From NCBI RefSeq assembly GCF_900109075.1, contig NZ_FNYS01000011.1:1-64000 (forward strand): a stretch of 64,000 bases of DNA. The letters run 5' to 3'. The notes beneath the pieces are model-generated. The model saw nothing but the letters and a program-made list of their open reading frames with translations. It had not been told where the DNA came from and did not search any database. Source of the DNA: Myroides marinus (GTDB taxonomy: Bacteria > Bacteroidota > Bacteroidia > Flavobacteriales > Flavobacteriaceae). The position numbers were made by a program, and so were the translations under genes. Each line of letters opens with the position of its first letter. The first letter of the stretch is position 1. Shown piece after piece: positions 53,763-63,400 of this stretch.

Positions 53763-54374
53763 ATGAATATACCAGATAGTAATGATACCTTCCCCTTAGA
53801 GCATTATGATAGATTATGCTTCTTAAAAAACATAATCACTAACCCAAATATCATTGTAGGGGATTATACTTACTATGACGACTTTGAAGATGTGCATAAC
53901 TTTGAGAAGAATGTGAAGTATCACTTCGATTTTATAGGAGATAAACTGATTATTGGTAAGTTTTGTATGATAGCATCAGGTGTTACTTTTATTATGAATG
54001 GGGCTAATCACAAGATGGATGGTATCACAGCTTATCCGTTTAATATCTTTGGAAAAGATTGGAAAGTAGTAGAACCTAAGTTGTCTGATCTTCCTTATAA
54101 GGGAGATACTGTAGTAGGTAATGATGTGTGGATAGGAACTAATGTAACAATTATGCCTGGAGTATATATTGGTGATGGTGCTATTATTGCTTCTAATGCT
54201 ACTGTAACAAGAGATGTAGCTCCTTATAGTATCGTAGGAGGTAATCCAGCAAAAGAGATAAAGAAGAGGTTTTCTGAGGCTAAGATAAAGGAACTATTAG
54301 AGATGCAATGGTGGAATTGGGATATAGAGAAGATAACGAATAATCTAAAATATCTTACTGATAAAAGCGAGTAA
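53763..54374 (+). CDS. Vat-family xenobiotic acetyltransferase (streptogramin A type)
   Basis: The 203-residue left-handed beta-helix acetyltransferase closely follows the Vat pattern: NIIVGDYTYYDD, then DKLIIGKFCMIASGVTFIMN and GANHKMDG with catalytic His83. It continues with YPFNIFGKDW, KGDTVVGNDVWIG and GNPAKEIKKRF, and ends with EMQWWNWDIEKI, a family hallmark. Vat enzymes inactivate streptogramin A antibiotics; related xenobiotic acetyltransferases act on chloramphenicol or unknown substrates. No mobile-element genes are adjacent, so it may be an intrinsic chromosomal gene. Confidence 0.9.
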   Translation: MNIPDSNDTFPLEHYDRLCFLKNIITNPNIIVGDYTYYDDFEDVHNFEKNVKYHFDFIGDKLIIGKFCMIASGVTFIMNGANHKMDGITAYPFNIFGKDWKVVEPKLSDLPYKGDTVVGNDVWIGTNVTIMPGVYIGDGAIIASNATVTRDVAPYSIVGGNPAKEIKKRFSEAKIKELLEMQWWNWDIEKITNNLKYLTDKSE

Positions 54375-54490
54375 TAGTCTGCGTTCGTAGATTATTCATT
54401 GGTTTTTATCATAAAATATTAAAAGTTTTTTTACGGATATTTATATTTTGGTCTAATACTTGTATTAATACATTCAAAAGGATTAAAAAT

Positions 54491-54670
54491 ATGAATAAAG
54501 TAATTAGTTTTAGTGACTTCACAGAGGATGTATGTACATATATTGACTTTGTAATGGACAGTGGAAATGAAGTAGTAGTGAATGAGTGTAGTGAGAGAGG
54601 AGTGGTTATTATTCCTATTGAAGAATACAATTCATTAAAAGGTATTAAATGCGAAATATCTTCAAATTAA
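54491..54670 (+). CDS. Phd/YefM-family antitoxin, no toxin adjacent
   Basis: The 59-residue protein reads MNKVISFSDFTEDVCTYIDF, then VMDSGNEVVVNECSERGVVI and IPIEEYNSLK. The pattern VISFSDFxxxxxxYIDxV...VVIIPIEEYNSL is typical of Phd/YefM antitoxins, which bind operator DNA and a RelE/YoeB or Doc toxin. No such small toxin follows; a terminator comes next and then a Fic gene. It could be orphan or act in trans. Confidence 0.78.
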   Translation: MNKVISFSDFTEDVCTYIDFVMDSGNEVVVNECSERGVVIIPIEEYNSLKGIKCEISSN

Positions 54671-54696
54671 AGTGATATAAACATGCTATGTTTAAT

Positions 54697-54725
54697 TAAA
54701 ACACCTCTGCTGAGGTGTTTTTTTG
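54697..54725 (+). terminator. Terminator after the antitoxin gene
   Basis: The 10-bp arms AAAACACCTC and GAGGTGTTTT flank TGCT and are followed by T. It separates the antitoxin from the Fic transcript. Confidence 0.85.
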
Positions 54726-54754
54726 TGAGTATAAAGAATGAATTTGTACCTTTG
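54723..54754 (+). promoter_or_regulatory. Promoter of the Fic gene
   Basis: TTG (54723-54725), a 21-nt spacer and TACCTTTG (54747-54754). Transcription should start near 54761, inside the palindrome; this favours ATG 54780 over ATG 54765. Confidence 0.75.
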
Positions 54755-54779
54755 ATAGTATCATATGATACTATCAAAG
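54750..54779. promoter_or_regulatory. Perfect 30-bp palindrome on the Fic promoter (operator candidate)
   Basis: The left half is CTTTGATAGTATCAT and the right half is its exact complement. It overlaps the -7 element and the expected transcription start and ends at the base before ATG 54780. Confidence 0.8.
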
Positions 54780-55739
54780 ATGAAACCACCTTATCAAATA
54801 ACTAGTACTATACTAAAGCAGGTAAACTTAATATCAGAATGTTTAGGAGAAATAAATGGAAGTCATTTGTATAAACCTACAACGGAGTTAAGAAAGAAAA
54901 ACCGTATAAAGACTATTCAATCCTCTCTTGAAATAGAAGGGAATACATTGACAGAAGAACAGATTACAGCTCTACTAGATAATAAGCGCATTATAGCTCC
55001 TAAAAAAGATATATTAGAGGTGCAAAATGCTATTAAGGTATATGAGCAGTTGAGAACTTTTAAATCTTCTTCCTTAAAAGATTTGGAGAGGGCTCATAAA
55101 CTTTTAATGGAAGGGCTAATAGATAATGCAGGAAAGTTACGCACACGAAATGTAGGTATAGTTAAGGGAAATAAAGTAGAGCATATTGCTCCAGGTGGTG
55201 ATATGGTAAGAGGATTGATGAATGATTTACTTAGTTATTTAAAGACTGATGATGATTTAGCGTTGATTAAAAGTTGTGTGTTTCATTATGAGTTTGAGTT
55301 TATTCATCCTTTCCTAGATGGCAATGGTAGAATGGGAAGGTTATGGCAAACAATTATATTAATGGAGCAATATCCAGTTTTTGAATATTTACCTATAGAA
55401 AGTCTGATTAAGCAAAATCAAGAACGATATTATTATGTATTATCACTATCTGATAAGATGGGGCATTCTACCCCATTTATCGAGTTTATGTTAGAACTTA
55501 TGTTAAGTGTTTTGAGAGAAGTATTAAGTTTGCAGAATAAAACTTTAACAATCGATGAACGACTAGAACTATTTAAAGAAAAAATAGGTAATAAATCATT
55601 TACTCGAAAAGATTATTTACAACAGTATAAGAATATTTCAACATCTACAGCAAGTAGAGACCTAAAATATGGTGTAGATATAGGTATGCTTAATAAGGAA
55701 GGGGAACACAGATTTGTAAGTTACCAATACAAAGGATGA
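54780..55739 (+). CDS. Fic-domain protein with C-terminal winged helix
   Basis: The 319-residue protein has the N-terminal inhibitory motif S49-L-E-I-E53-G (the [S/T]xxxE[G/N] of class II Fic proteins, in one chain with the enzyme). The catalytic loop HPFLDGNGRMGR lies at 176-187 and is complete. A C-terminal winged-helix part (about 265-319; SFTRKDYLQQY, STASRDLKYGV) follows. Fic enzymes usually AMPylate target proteins; the target is unknown. The gene is flanked by two palindromes sharing a 24-bp core, one on its promoter and one across its stop codon, so its own HTH may bind them. Confidence 0.93.
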   Translation: MKPPYQITSTILKQVNLISECLGEINGSHLYKPTTELRKKNRIKTIQSSLEIEGNTLTEEQITALLDNKRIIAPKKDILEVQNAIKVYEQLRTFKSSSLKDLERAHKLLMEGLIDNAGKLRTRNVGIVKGNKVEHIAPGGDMVRGLMNDLLSYLKTDDDLALIKSCVFHYEFEFIHPFLDGNGRMGRLWQTIILMEQYPVFEYLPIESLIKQNQERYYYVLSLSDKMGHSTPFIEFMLELMLSVLREVLSLQNKTLTIDERLELFKEKIGNKSFTRKDYLQQYKNISTSTASRDLKYGVDIGMLNKEGEHRFVSYQYKG

Positions 55740-55768
55740 TAGTATCATATGATACTATCATCCTTTGT
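55729..55768. repeat. Perfect 40-bp palindrome across the Fic stop codon
   Basis: The left half ACAAAGGA plus TGATAGTATCAT is mirrored exactly. The central 24 bp (55737-55760) are identical to the centre of the palindrome at 54750-54779. The TGA stop lies in it. Followed by GTTTT, it may also act as a terminator. Confidence 0.85.
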
Positions 55769-55835
55769 GTTTTAAGACTGAACAACTATCAGTATTTATA
55801 AAGATAGTTTGTTACATTTGTGCAAAAGGTAGGTA

Positions 55836-56537
55836 ATGAAAAAAATAAGTATTTTGTTATTAGCTCTTATAGGGACTACGATGTCTTATGGACAATTAGC
55901 AAAAATAGTAGATAAAGATGGCTATGTAAATATCAGAGAAAAGGGAAATGCTAATAGTAATATAGTAGGGAAGGTTAATTCTGGTGAGATAGTTCTTTTA
56001 TTTGATGTAGATGAAAGTAATGCTAATTGGTCAACAATAGATACAGGAATTAGTAATGAAATTGGAGGATATGTTCATAACTCTCGTTTGAAAAGGTTAG
56101 AGACCTATACTCATATCCCTTTAATAAGTTCTACTAATGATGAATTAAAATTCGCAGGAAGTAATATTAGTGTTAATATACGTATGGGAGTTTTTGATTT
56201 TAAAAAGAATAAAAGTAAGTTTAGCAAGCATCAAGGGACAAACTTTCTTTGGGAGTATAATGGACAAGAGATGAGAGGAACTGATGGAATAGAACCTAAA
56301 ACACATTATACCTCTATTAAAGTAAACCAAAATGGGGTAGACATTGTTGTGCCTATAAAAGCATATGAAAATATGTTTGAACCCAGTGGTGCGGAATATA
56401 CAGCATGTTACTATGATAAGTCAGATAATACAATCTACTTAACTGCTAATAATAGTGATGGAGCTGGTTCTTATACTGTGGTATGGGTATTTAAGAACGG
56501 TAAATATGAGTATAACGATGTTTTTATATTATTTTAA
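55836..56537 (+). CDS. SH3-domain exported protein, paralogue 1
   Basis: The 233-residue protein has a signal peptide (MKKISILLLALIGTTMSYGQ). A bacterial SH3 domain follows at about 21-90 (IVDKDGYVNIREKGNANSNI, then IGGYVHNSRLKRL), then a second part with YENMFEPSG and DGAGSYTVVWVFKNG. The next gene is a clear paralogue with the same layout. SH3 domains of this type bind peptidoglycan or peptide ligands. A TACATTTG element sits at 55813-55820. Confidence 0.8.
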   Translation: MKKISILLLALIGTTMSYGQLAKIVDKDGYVNIREKGNANSNIVGKVNSGEIVLLFDVDESNANWSTIDTGISNEIGGYVHNSRLKRLETYTHIPLISSTNDELKFAGSNISVNIRMGVFDFKKNKSKFSKHQGTNFLWEYNGQEMRGTDGIEPKTHYTSIKVNQNGVDIVVPIKAYENMFEPSGAEYTACYYDKSDNTIYLTANNSDGAGSYTVVWVFKNGKYEYNDVFILF

Positions 56538-56547
56538 ATAAAGAAGA

Positions 56548-57273
56548 ATGAATAAATTATTAGTATTAACGATAGGTTTACTATTCGGTAGTAATGTTGC
56601 TTTTGCTCAGTTATTTGCAGTAGTAGATACGAGAGGTTCTGTAGATATAAGAAAAGAAGCTGATGGTAAGTCTGGAGTGATTAGACAACTAAGTAGTGGT
56701 GATATAGTGTATATAGCTAAGGATAGTTATGATAAGAATGCTGAGTGGCAAAATGTGAGTTTATCAGATGAGAAGATAGGTCCAGCAGGTTATATTCAGA
56801 CTTCAAAACTAAAAGAGTTGAGCTCTTTTGAAAAGGTTTCTCTAAATAAACAGTCATACAGCAACCTTATCTTTGAGGGTAATGGAATACGCACAGAAAT
56901 GAATATAGAGGAAGTGAACTTTGAAGAGAATAGAACAAACTTTGTTCCTCAGTATAAAGGTGCCAATGATACTTACAGCTTAATAGCATATAAGGATAAA
57001 GAAGCTTTTGGAATAGAAGGATTACATAAGTTGAGAAACTATTCTTCTATTGTCGTTAATAAACATGGACATGCGATAGAGCTACCTGTGACCTCTTTTG
57101 AGAATATGTTTAGCCCAAATCAAGGCCTTCGTTCTCATTGTACTTTTGATAGAGAGAACAATGTAGTGTATATATTTACAACGAATGGAGATGCAGCAGG
57201 AACATATACTGTAGCTTGGATTATTAAGAATGATGAATACTTTGGTCGTTTTATTACGAGAAAGCCATTATAA
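56548..57273 (+). CDS. SH3-domain exported protein, paralogue 2
   Basis: The 241-residue protein has a signal peptide (MNKLLVLTIGLLFGSNVAFA), an SH3 domain (VVDTRGSVDIRKEADGKSGV) and a C-terminal part with FENMFSPNQ and GDAAGTYTVAWIIKN, matching its neighbour. It lies 10 nt after paralogue 1, so both are in one operon. The tandem pair suggests recent duplication with divergence. A terminator follows. Confidence 0.8.
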   Translation: MNKLLVLTIGLLFGSNVAFAQLFAVVDTRGSVDIRKEADGKSGVIRQLSSGDIVYIAKDSYDKNAEWQNVSLSDEKIGPAGYIQTSKLKELSSFEKVSLNKQSYSNLIFEGNGIRTEMNIEEVNFEENRTNFVPQYKGANDTYSLIAYKDKEAFGIEGLHKLRNYSSIVVNKHGHAIELPVTSFENMFSPNQGLRSHCTFDRENNVVYIFTTNGDAAGTYTVAWIIKNDEYFGRFITRKPL

Positions 57274-57279
57274 GACAAG

Positions 57280-57310
57280 AAAAGGACAACTGATGAGGTT
57301 GTCCTTTTTT
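57280..57310 (+). terminator. Terminator after the SH3 pair
   Basis: The arms AAAGGACAAC and GTTGTCCTTT are followed by T. It overlaps the end of the convergent gene by two bases. Confidence 0.87.
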
Positions 57311-57641
57311 ATTTTAGCCATTGTTCTTTTATATAATCAAATACGTAATTGCCAATCTTAGAAGAATGTTCCTTTTTGACTAGAAAAAGAAAGTAATAAT
57401 ATTGATCTTTATAATTGTCGAATATCTTATCATCTAATAAAAGAAACTCTAAATAAGTGAAGTAGTATTCTTTTAGCTTCAATGAAAGGTCTTCTAAAGG
57501 TATAGGCAGGTTAGTAACATCAATGAATATTTCACTGTAGTCTCCTCCACAGTCTTTTAATGTAATAAATGGGAGTTTATTAGCCTCGCAGTAGTTCCAA
57601 TGAGTTTCTTTTTCTTCTTCTGTAATCGCGTATTTGTTCAC
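57309..57641 (-). CDS. Hypothetical protein, 110 residues
   Basis: There is no signal peptide or membrane segment. The sequence is rich in aromatic and acidic residues (YYFTYLEFLLLDDKIF, DQYYYFLFLVKKEH). I do not recognise a family. It starts 2 nt after the stop of the 50-residue membrane-protein gene, so the two form a unit. Confidence 0.55.
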   Translation of the reverse strand: MNKYAITEEEKETHWNYCEANKLPFITLKDCGGDYSEIFIDVTNLPIPLEDLSLKLKEYYFTYLEFLLLDDKIFDNYKDQYYYFLFLVKKEHSSKIGNYVFDYIKEQWLK

Positions 57642-57643
57642 TT

Positions 57644-57796
57644 CTACTTTTTGTCTTTAGGTAGATTAAATATAATAGCGATGATAAAGAAACCTATACC
57701 TGTGATAGTAGGAGGTAGCATATCAGCTTTAAGCCCTAAAAAGATTAGATAGCCTCCTAATATAGCTAGTAATACAGATAGTGATATTTTAAGCAT
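57644..57796 (-). CDS. Small membrane protein, 50 residues
   Basis: On the minus strand: MLKISLSVLLAILGGYLIFL, then GLKADMLPPT and ITGIGFFIIAIIFNLPKDKK. Two hydrophobic helices with a short turn and a lysine end are visible, a typical small integral membrane protein. The neighbour downstream is separated by 2 nt and the SulP gene ends at 57880. Confidence 0.6.
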   Translation of the reverse strand: MLKISLSVLLAILGGYLIFLGLKADMLPPTITGIGFFIIAIIFNLPKDKK

Positions 57797-57879
57797 AATA
57801 ATAGTGTTTTTAAATTGTAGTGGTTAATACTCAAATATAAAGAATAATGCTTAATAATGAGGTGCTTAACTATTGTAAT

Positions 57880-59385
57880 CTAATTGTTTTCTAATAAATC
57901 ATTAGTGAATAGCTTAGAATTAGATAGCAAACGTTTACCCTCTGCATTGATATTGATTAAGATTACTTGTTTATTATGCTCTTTATATTTATCTACTACT
58001 TTCTTAATTGCTTCTAAGGCAGACATATCGACTATTCTAGACTCTAAGAAATCAATAGTAATAATAGTAGTGTCTTTATGAGGAGTAAACTTCTCTGTAA
58101 AAGTTGTAGTACTACCGAAGAACAAAGGTCCGTAGATAGCATACACCTTATTGCCATCTGCATCAAATGATTTTCGAGCACGTATGCGTATTGCATTGTC
58201 CCAAGCAAATACTAGTGCAGAGACTATCACACCAATTAAAACTGCTAATGCTAGGTTATGTGTAAGTATAATAATTCCAGTAACTAGAAATAACACAAAA
58301 ATATCTGCTCTAGGCATACGAGTTACTAGCTGGAAAGATACCCACTTGAATGTGGTAATAGCTACTATAATCATTACACCCACTAAGGCAGCTAATGGTA
58401 TTTGTTCTATAACTGGTGCTCCTACTAGAATAATGGCTAGTATAGTTAAAGAACCTATGATAGCTGCTATTCTGCTTTTTGCTCCAGCATCTAGATTAAC
58501 TAATGTCTGAGCTATCATAGCACAACCTCCCATACCTCCAAAGAAACCATTAGTAATATTAGCAACCCCTTGTGCTACTGCTTCTTTATTTGTGTCTCCT
58601 TTAGAGTTTGTTATTTCATCTACAATATTTAGTGTAAGTAAAGATTCTACTAGTCCTACACCCGCCATTACTAATGAAAATGGAAGGATAATCTGTAGAG
58701 TCTCTAGTGTGAAAGGTAGAGATGGAATGTGAAAAGAAGGTAAACTACCACTGATATGAGCTATATCTACTACTTTGCGTGTGTCTAGTTGAAACAAGAA
58801 TACTACTGCTGTAGTTACTATAATAGCTATTAGAGTAGCAGGTACTTTCTTAGTGATTTTAGGAAATAGGGTAACAACAAATATTGTTAACAATGTCAAA
58901 CCTATCATCATATATAGAGGAATTCCACTAAGCCAAGTGCTTACACCATCTATGTCTATTTTGAATTGGGCTATCTGTGCAAAAAATATAACTACAGCTA
59001 ATCCATTTAAGAAACCGTACATAACCGGCTGTGGTATAAATCGAACAAATCTACCTAACTTTAATACACCTACCATAATCTGTATAATACCTGCTAGTAC
59101 CACAGCTGCAAATAGGTATTCTACACCATACATTGAGATTAATGAAATCATGACAATAATAGTAGCTCCTGCACCTCCAGATACCATACCTGGACGACCA
59201 CCAAATATAGCTGTGATAATTCCCATAAGAAAGGCTGCATATAGTCCTGTTAAAGGGTGTAAACCTGCTAGTATAGCGAAAGACAATGATTCAGGAATCA
59301 TCGTCATAGCTACTGTTAGTCCTGCTAATATTTCATTTTGTATTAGAATATTTTTATCCTTTAGTCCGAATATATTTTGTAACAT
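57880..59385 (-). CDS. SulP-family inorganic anion transporter
   Basis: The 501-residue membrane transporter has the SulP signature near residues 25-50 (TVAMTMIPESLSFAILAGLH), about 11 membrane helices and a C-terminal STAS domain (about 410-500; TIITIDFLESRIVDMSALEA). SulP carriers move sulfate, bicarbonate or other anions; the substrate is not clear. A TACTTTTG element lies at 59409-59416 on the minus strand. No sulfate-assimilation genes are near. Confidence 0.92.
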   Translation of the reverse strand: MLQNIFGLKDKNILIQNEILAGLTVAMTMIPESLSFAILAGLHPLTGLYAAFLMGIITAIFGGRPGMVSGGAGATIIVMISLISMYGVEYLFAAVVLAGIIQIMVGVLKLGRFVRFIPQPVMYGFLNGLAVVIFFAQIAQFKIDIDGVSTWLSGIPLYMMIGLTLLTIFVVTLFPKITKKVPATLIAIIVTTAVVFLFQLDTRKVVDIAHISGSLPSFHIPSLPFTLETLQIILPFSLVMAGVGLVESLLTLNIVDEITNSKGDTNKEAVAQGVANITNGFFGGMGGCAMIAQTLVNLDAGAKSRIAAIIGSLTILAIILVGAPVIEQIPLAALVGVMIIVAITTFKWVSFQLVTRMPRADIFVLFLVTGIIILTHNLALAVLIGVIVSALVFAWDNAIRIRARKSFDADGNKVYAIYGPLFFGSTTTFTEKFTPHKDTTIITIDFLESRIVDMSALEAIKKVVDKYKEHNKQVILININAEGKRLLSNSKLFTNDLLENN

Positions 59386-59563
59386 AAAGTTGTCTGTTTT
59401 TAGAGTGACAAAAGTAATTTATAATTAATTCTTACGCTTATAAAGCTAGCTGTTTTTGTAATAGTTTAAGATGAATGAGAAATAGGTAGTGTAATAAAAA
59501 TGATTAATTGTTGTAACATTTATAATACAACTACTACATATAGTTAAAACCAAAATTAGAATT

Positions 59564-60439
59564 ATGAAATTAGTTATTAAAAATTTAAACAAGACTTATA
59601 AGAATGGCGTTAAAGCTATAGACAATCTTAACTTAGAGATTGGTGCAGGTATGTTTGGTCTATTAGGACCTAATGGAGCAGGTAAATCTTCTTTAATGCG
59701 AACTATTGCTACTCTTCAAAAACCTGATAGTGGATCTATCCATTTTGGTGATATCAATATATTAGAGCAACAAAATGAGTTTAGAAAGATGTTGGGATAT
59801 TTACCTCAGGACTTTGGTGTATATCCTAATATGTCAGCACTTGATCTATTAGATTATTTTGCTCGTTTAAAAGGAATAGCAAAAGCGTCAGAGCGAAATG
59901 AGATAGTAACTAAAGTTTTAGAAGTAACTAATTTATATGAGGTTCGTCGCAAAAGTGTAAGTGGGTACTCTGGAGGTATGAAACAACGTTTTGGTATCGC
60001 TCAACTACTATTAAATGACCCTAAGTTAATTATTGTAGATGAACCAACAGCAGGACTTGACCCAGCAGAGAGACATCGTTTCTTAAATGTATTGAGAGAA
60101 ATAGGAAATAACAATACAGTTATTTTCTCTACACATATCGTAGATGACGTAAATGAACTATGTCATGAGATGGCTATTCTTAATGGAGGTAATTTACTTG
60201 AGCGCAGTACACCTAAGGAAGCAGAACAAAAGCTAGAAGGGAAGATCTGGACGAGAGAGACTACACGTGAGATGGCAGAAGAGTTAAACAAAGAATTGAC
60301 TATCTTATCTGGAAAGTATAATCAAGATAATAATCTGAATATTAGAGCTTATTCAGAAGTATCTCTTGCGGAAGCTGGTTTTGTTCAAGTTAAACCAAAC
60401 TTAGAAGATGTTTATTTTGTTGCACTTAAAAACGGATAA
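59564..60439 (+). CDS. ABC transporter ATP-binding protein
   Basis: The 291-residue ATPase has Walker A GPNGAGKSSLMRTI (near residue 37), signature SGGMKQRFGIAQLL, Walker B LIIVDEPTAGLDP and the His of FSTHIVDD. The C-terminal extension is typical of ABC-2 exporters. The permease-peptidase fusion begins 3 nt after the stop, so they form one unit. Confidence 0.93.
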   Translation: MKLVIKNLNKTYKNGVKAIDNLNLEIGAGMFGLLGPNGAGKSSLMRTIATLQKPDSGSIHFGDINILEQQNEFRKMLGYLPQDFGVYPNMSALDLLDYFARLKGIAKASERNEIVTKVLEVTNLYEVRRKSVSGYSGGMKQRFGIAQLLLNDPKLIIVDEPTAGLDPAERHRFLNVLREIGNNNTVIFSTHIVDDVNELCHEMAILNGGNLLERSTPKEAEQKLEGKIWTRETTREMAEELNKELTILSGKYNQDNNLNIRAYSEVSLAEAGFVQVKPNLEDVYFVALKNG

Positions 60440-60442
60440 ACT

Positions 60443-63400
60443 ATGTTTGGAACTATTTTTTCTTTTGAACTAAAACGCTGGTTTAAAGGTTGGGTGTTTT
60501 ATTTGTATTTAACCCTATTCTTTTTGCTAGGTTTTTTAAGTATGGCAAGTGCTGTAGGAGTTTTTGATGTAGTGAAAGTAACGTCTAGTTCTCTAATGAA
60601 GTTTAATTCACCTTATGTATTGGCTAATTTTATAGAAGGTTTTAATAATTTACTTTATTTCTTATTTCCTTCTATTATTGGGGCATCTATATATAGAGAC
60701 TTTAGATATGATGTACATCACATATTGTTCTCATACCCTTTCTCTAAGAGAGACTACTTGGCAGGTAAGTTTTTAAGTTCATTCTTAGTGACACTAATTA
60801 TTAGTGTAATGATAGGAGTGGGAATCTTTATGGCTACTTTATTGCCTTGGGCTAATGAGTTATTGATAGGACCTAATGTATTCTGGAGTTATGTGCAGGT
60901 GTATTTATTAACCATTATTCCTAATATGTTATTCTTTGGTAGCATTGTATTTGTTGTAGTGACAATGTCTAGAAGCGTGTATGTTGGTTTTGTCTCTATG
61001 GTGATATTATTGATTATACAGGGGATAATAGGTGGCTTAGGGCATGACATGGATAATAAAGAGTTAGTTGCTTTATTAGATCCATCAGGAAGTTCGGCTT
61101 TAAGATATTATACTAAGTACTGGACTATAGATGAAATAAATAACAATAATCTTCCTATAGACAAGTGGTATCTATTAAATAGAGGAATTTGGTTAGGAGT
61201 ATCTTTATTGTTTTTAGTGGGGCTTGCAAAGTTCTTTACATTTACACAGCAAGCATTTACTTTTAGTAGAAAGTCTAAGAAATCAGAACGCGTAACAAAG
61301 AATAATTTCGGTGGAATAGAACGTATTGAATTACCTACTGTTAGCTATAACTTTTCATTAGGAACACAGTGGAGTAATATATTTAGTTTTGCTAAAGGAG
61401 AGATAAAATATCTAGCTAAGAATAAAGTGTTTATGATCCTTGTGGGATTAGGTATTTTAATGATGTTGTTAGTTTCTTCTTCAGCAACTTCTTTATATGG
61501 AACCACAGTATATCCAATAACTCGCTTAATGTTAGGAATACCAGGATCTACATTTCAGTTGGTTATCATCATCATTACTTTCTTAGGAGCTGGGTTATTA
61601 GTACATAGAGGAAAGTTGTCAAGAATGGACTTATTAATAGATGCTACACCTACTCCTAATTATGTATTCTTCTTTTCTAAGTTTCTAAGTTTAATAGTAG
61701 TGCAGTTATTGTTATTGTTAGTGATAATGATAGGAGGGATTATTGTACAAATACACAATGGTTATTACAACTTTGAGATAGAACTTTATCTTAAGGAGCT
61801 AATAGGAATAAGTTGGATATGGTATATTATCTGGGCAGGTTTAGCTATTGCGGTTCAAACTTATTTTAGAAATTATTTAGTAGGATTCTTTGCCTTATTT
61901 GTATTCTTCTTATTTGGAGGACAATTGTCAAAGTTAGGTATAGAACAACGTATCTTCTTCTTTAATAAGTTGCCAGGAACACCATATTCTGACATGGATG
62001 GTTATGGTGCTGCATTGGGTAGATACTATGTGTTTGCTATTTATTGGATACTTTTTATTATTTCTATAAGTGGATTGACATTATTGTTCTGGAGAAGAGG
62101 GATAGTGAGTAGTATCAAAGAGAGATTCTATTATGCTAAGCGCCGAGCTAAAAGTGTTATTGTAATTCCTACTATAGTGTCTGCATTAGCTTTCTTTGGC
62201 CTAGGAGGATATTTATACTACGAGAATACAGTACTTAATGAGTTTGTATCTGAGAAAGATCAAGAGTTACAGGTAGTAGAGTACGAGAAGACTTATAAGA
62301 AGTATGAAAATATGCTTTTGCCACGAATTACAGATATTAAAGTTGATATGGATTTACATCCAGAGACTAGAGATTTTGTAGCTAAAGGGCAATTTATCTT
62401 AGAAAATAAGAATGAAGGAACTGTAGATAGTTTATATGTTAACTATATTACTGATTATGTAAATACAATAACTATTGCGGGAGCTAAAGAAGTATTAAAT
62501 GATACTGTATTTGGTATCAAATTATATAAGTTAGATAAGCCCTTAGCTCATGGTGAGAAGATGACTTTCAAATTTGAGGTAAAGAATAGACCGAATACAG
62601 CCATTAGAAGTAATTCACCAGTTATTGGTAATGGTACATTTATAAATAATAGCACATTCCCATCATTTGGTTACAATAGTAAAGGAGAGTTAACTGATGA
62701 TGAAGTGCGTAAGAAATACGGGTTAGCTCCTAAAGAGCGCATGGCAGAGCAGACTGATAAGAAGGCACTGCAGAATACTTATATTAGTTCAGATGCTGAT
62801 TGGGTAACATTTGAAACTACTGTAAGTACATCAGCAGATCAAATAGCGATAGCTCCTGGATACCTACAGAAAGAATGGACAGAAGGTAACAGACGTTATT
62901 TCCACTATAAGATGGATCAAAAAATGTTGAACTTTTATGCTTATAATTCTGCAAGGTATGAGGTGAAACGCGATAAGTGGAACGATATCAATATAGAAGT
63001 GTATTATCAAAAAGGGCATGAGTATAACGTAGATAGAATGATCAACGGAGTGAAGAAATCATTAGCATATTATGAGAAGTCATTCAGTCCTTATCAACAT
63101 AAGCAGGTACGTATTATTGAATTCCCTCAGGCAATGGGGGTATTCGCACAGTCATTTGCTAACACGATACCATTTTCAGAAGGTATAGGTTTTATTGCTA
63201 ATGTTGATGATGAAGCCGATAATAAGGTAGATTATCCATTCGCAGTAACTTCACATGAAGTAGCGCACCAATGGTGGGCTCATCAAGTGATAGGAGCTAA
63301 TGTCCAAGGTGCAACGATGTTGTCTGAGAGCTTAGCTGAATATAGCTCTTTAAAAGTATTAGAAGCAGAATATGGAAAAGGACAGATGCGTAAGTTCTTA

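Noticed and set aside
54409..54630. 73-codon minus-strand frame
   Set aside because: It is antisense to the Phd/YefM-like antitoxin gene, which has clear family features.
58853..59428. 191-codon plus-strand frame inside the SulP gene
   Set aside because: It is antisense to a well-supported transporter; its Ile/Pro/Thr-rich product reflects the reverse complement of membrane codons.
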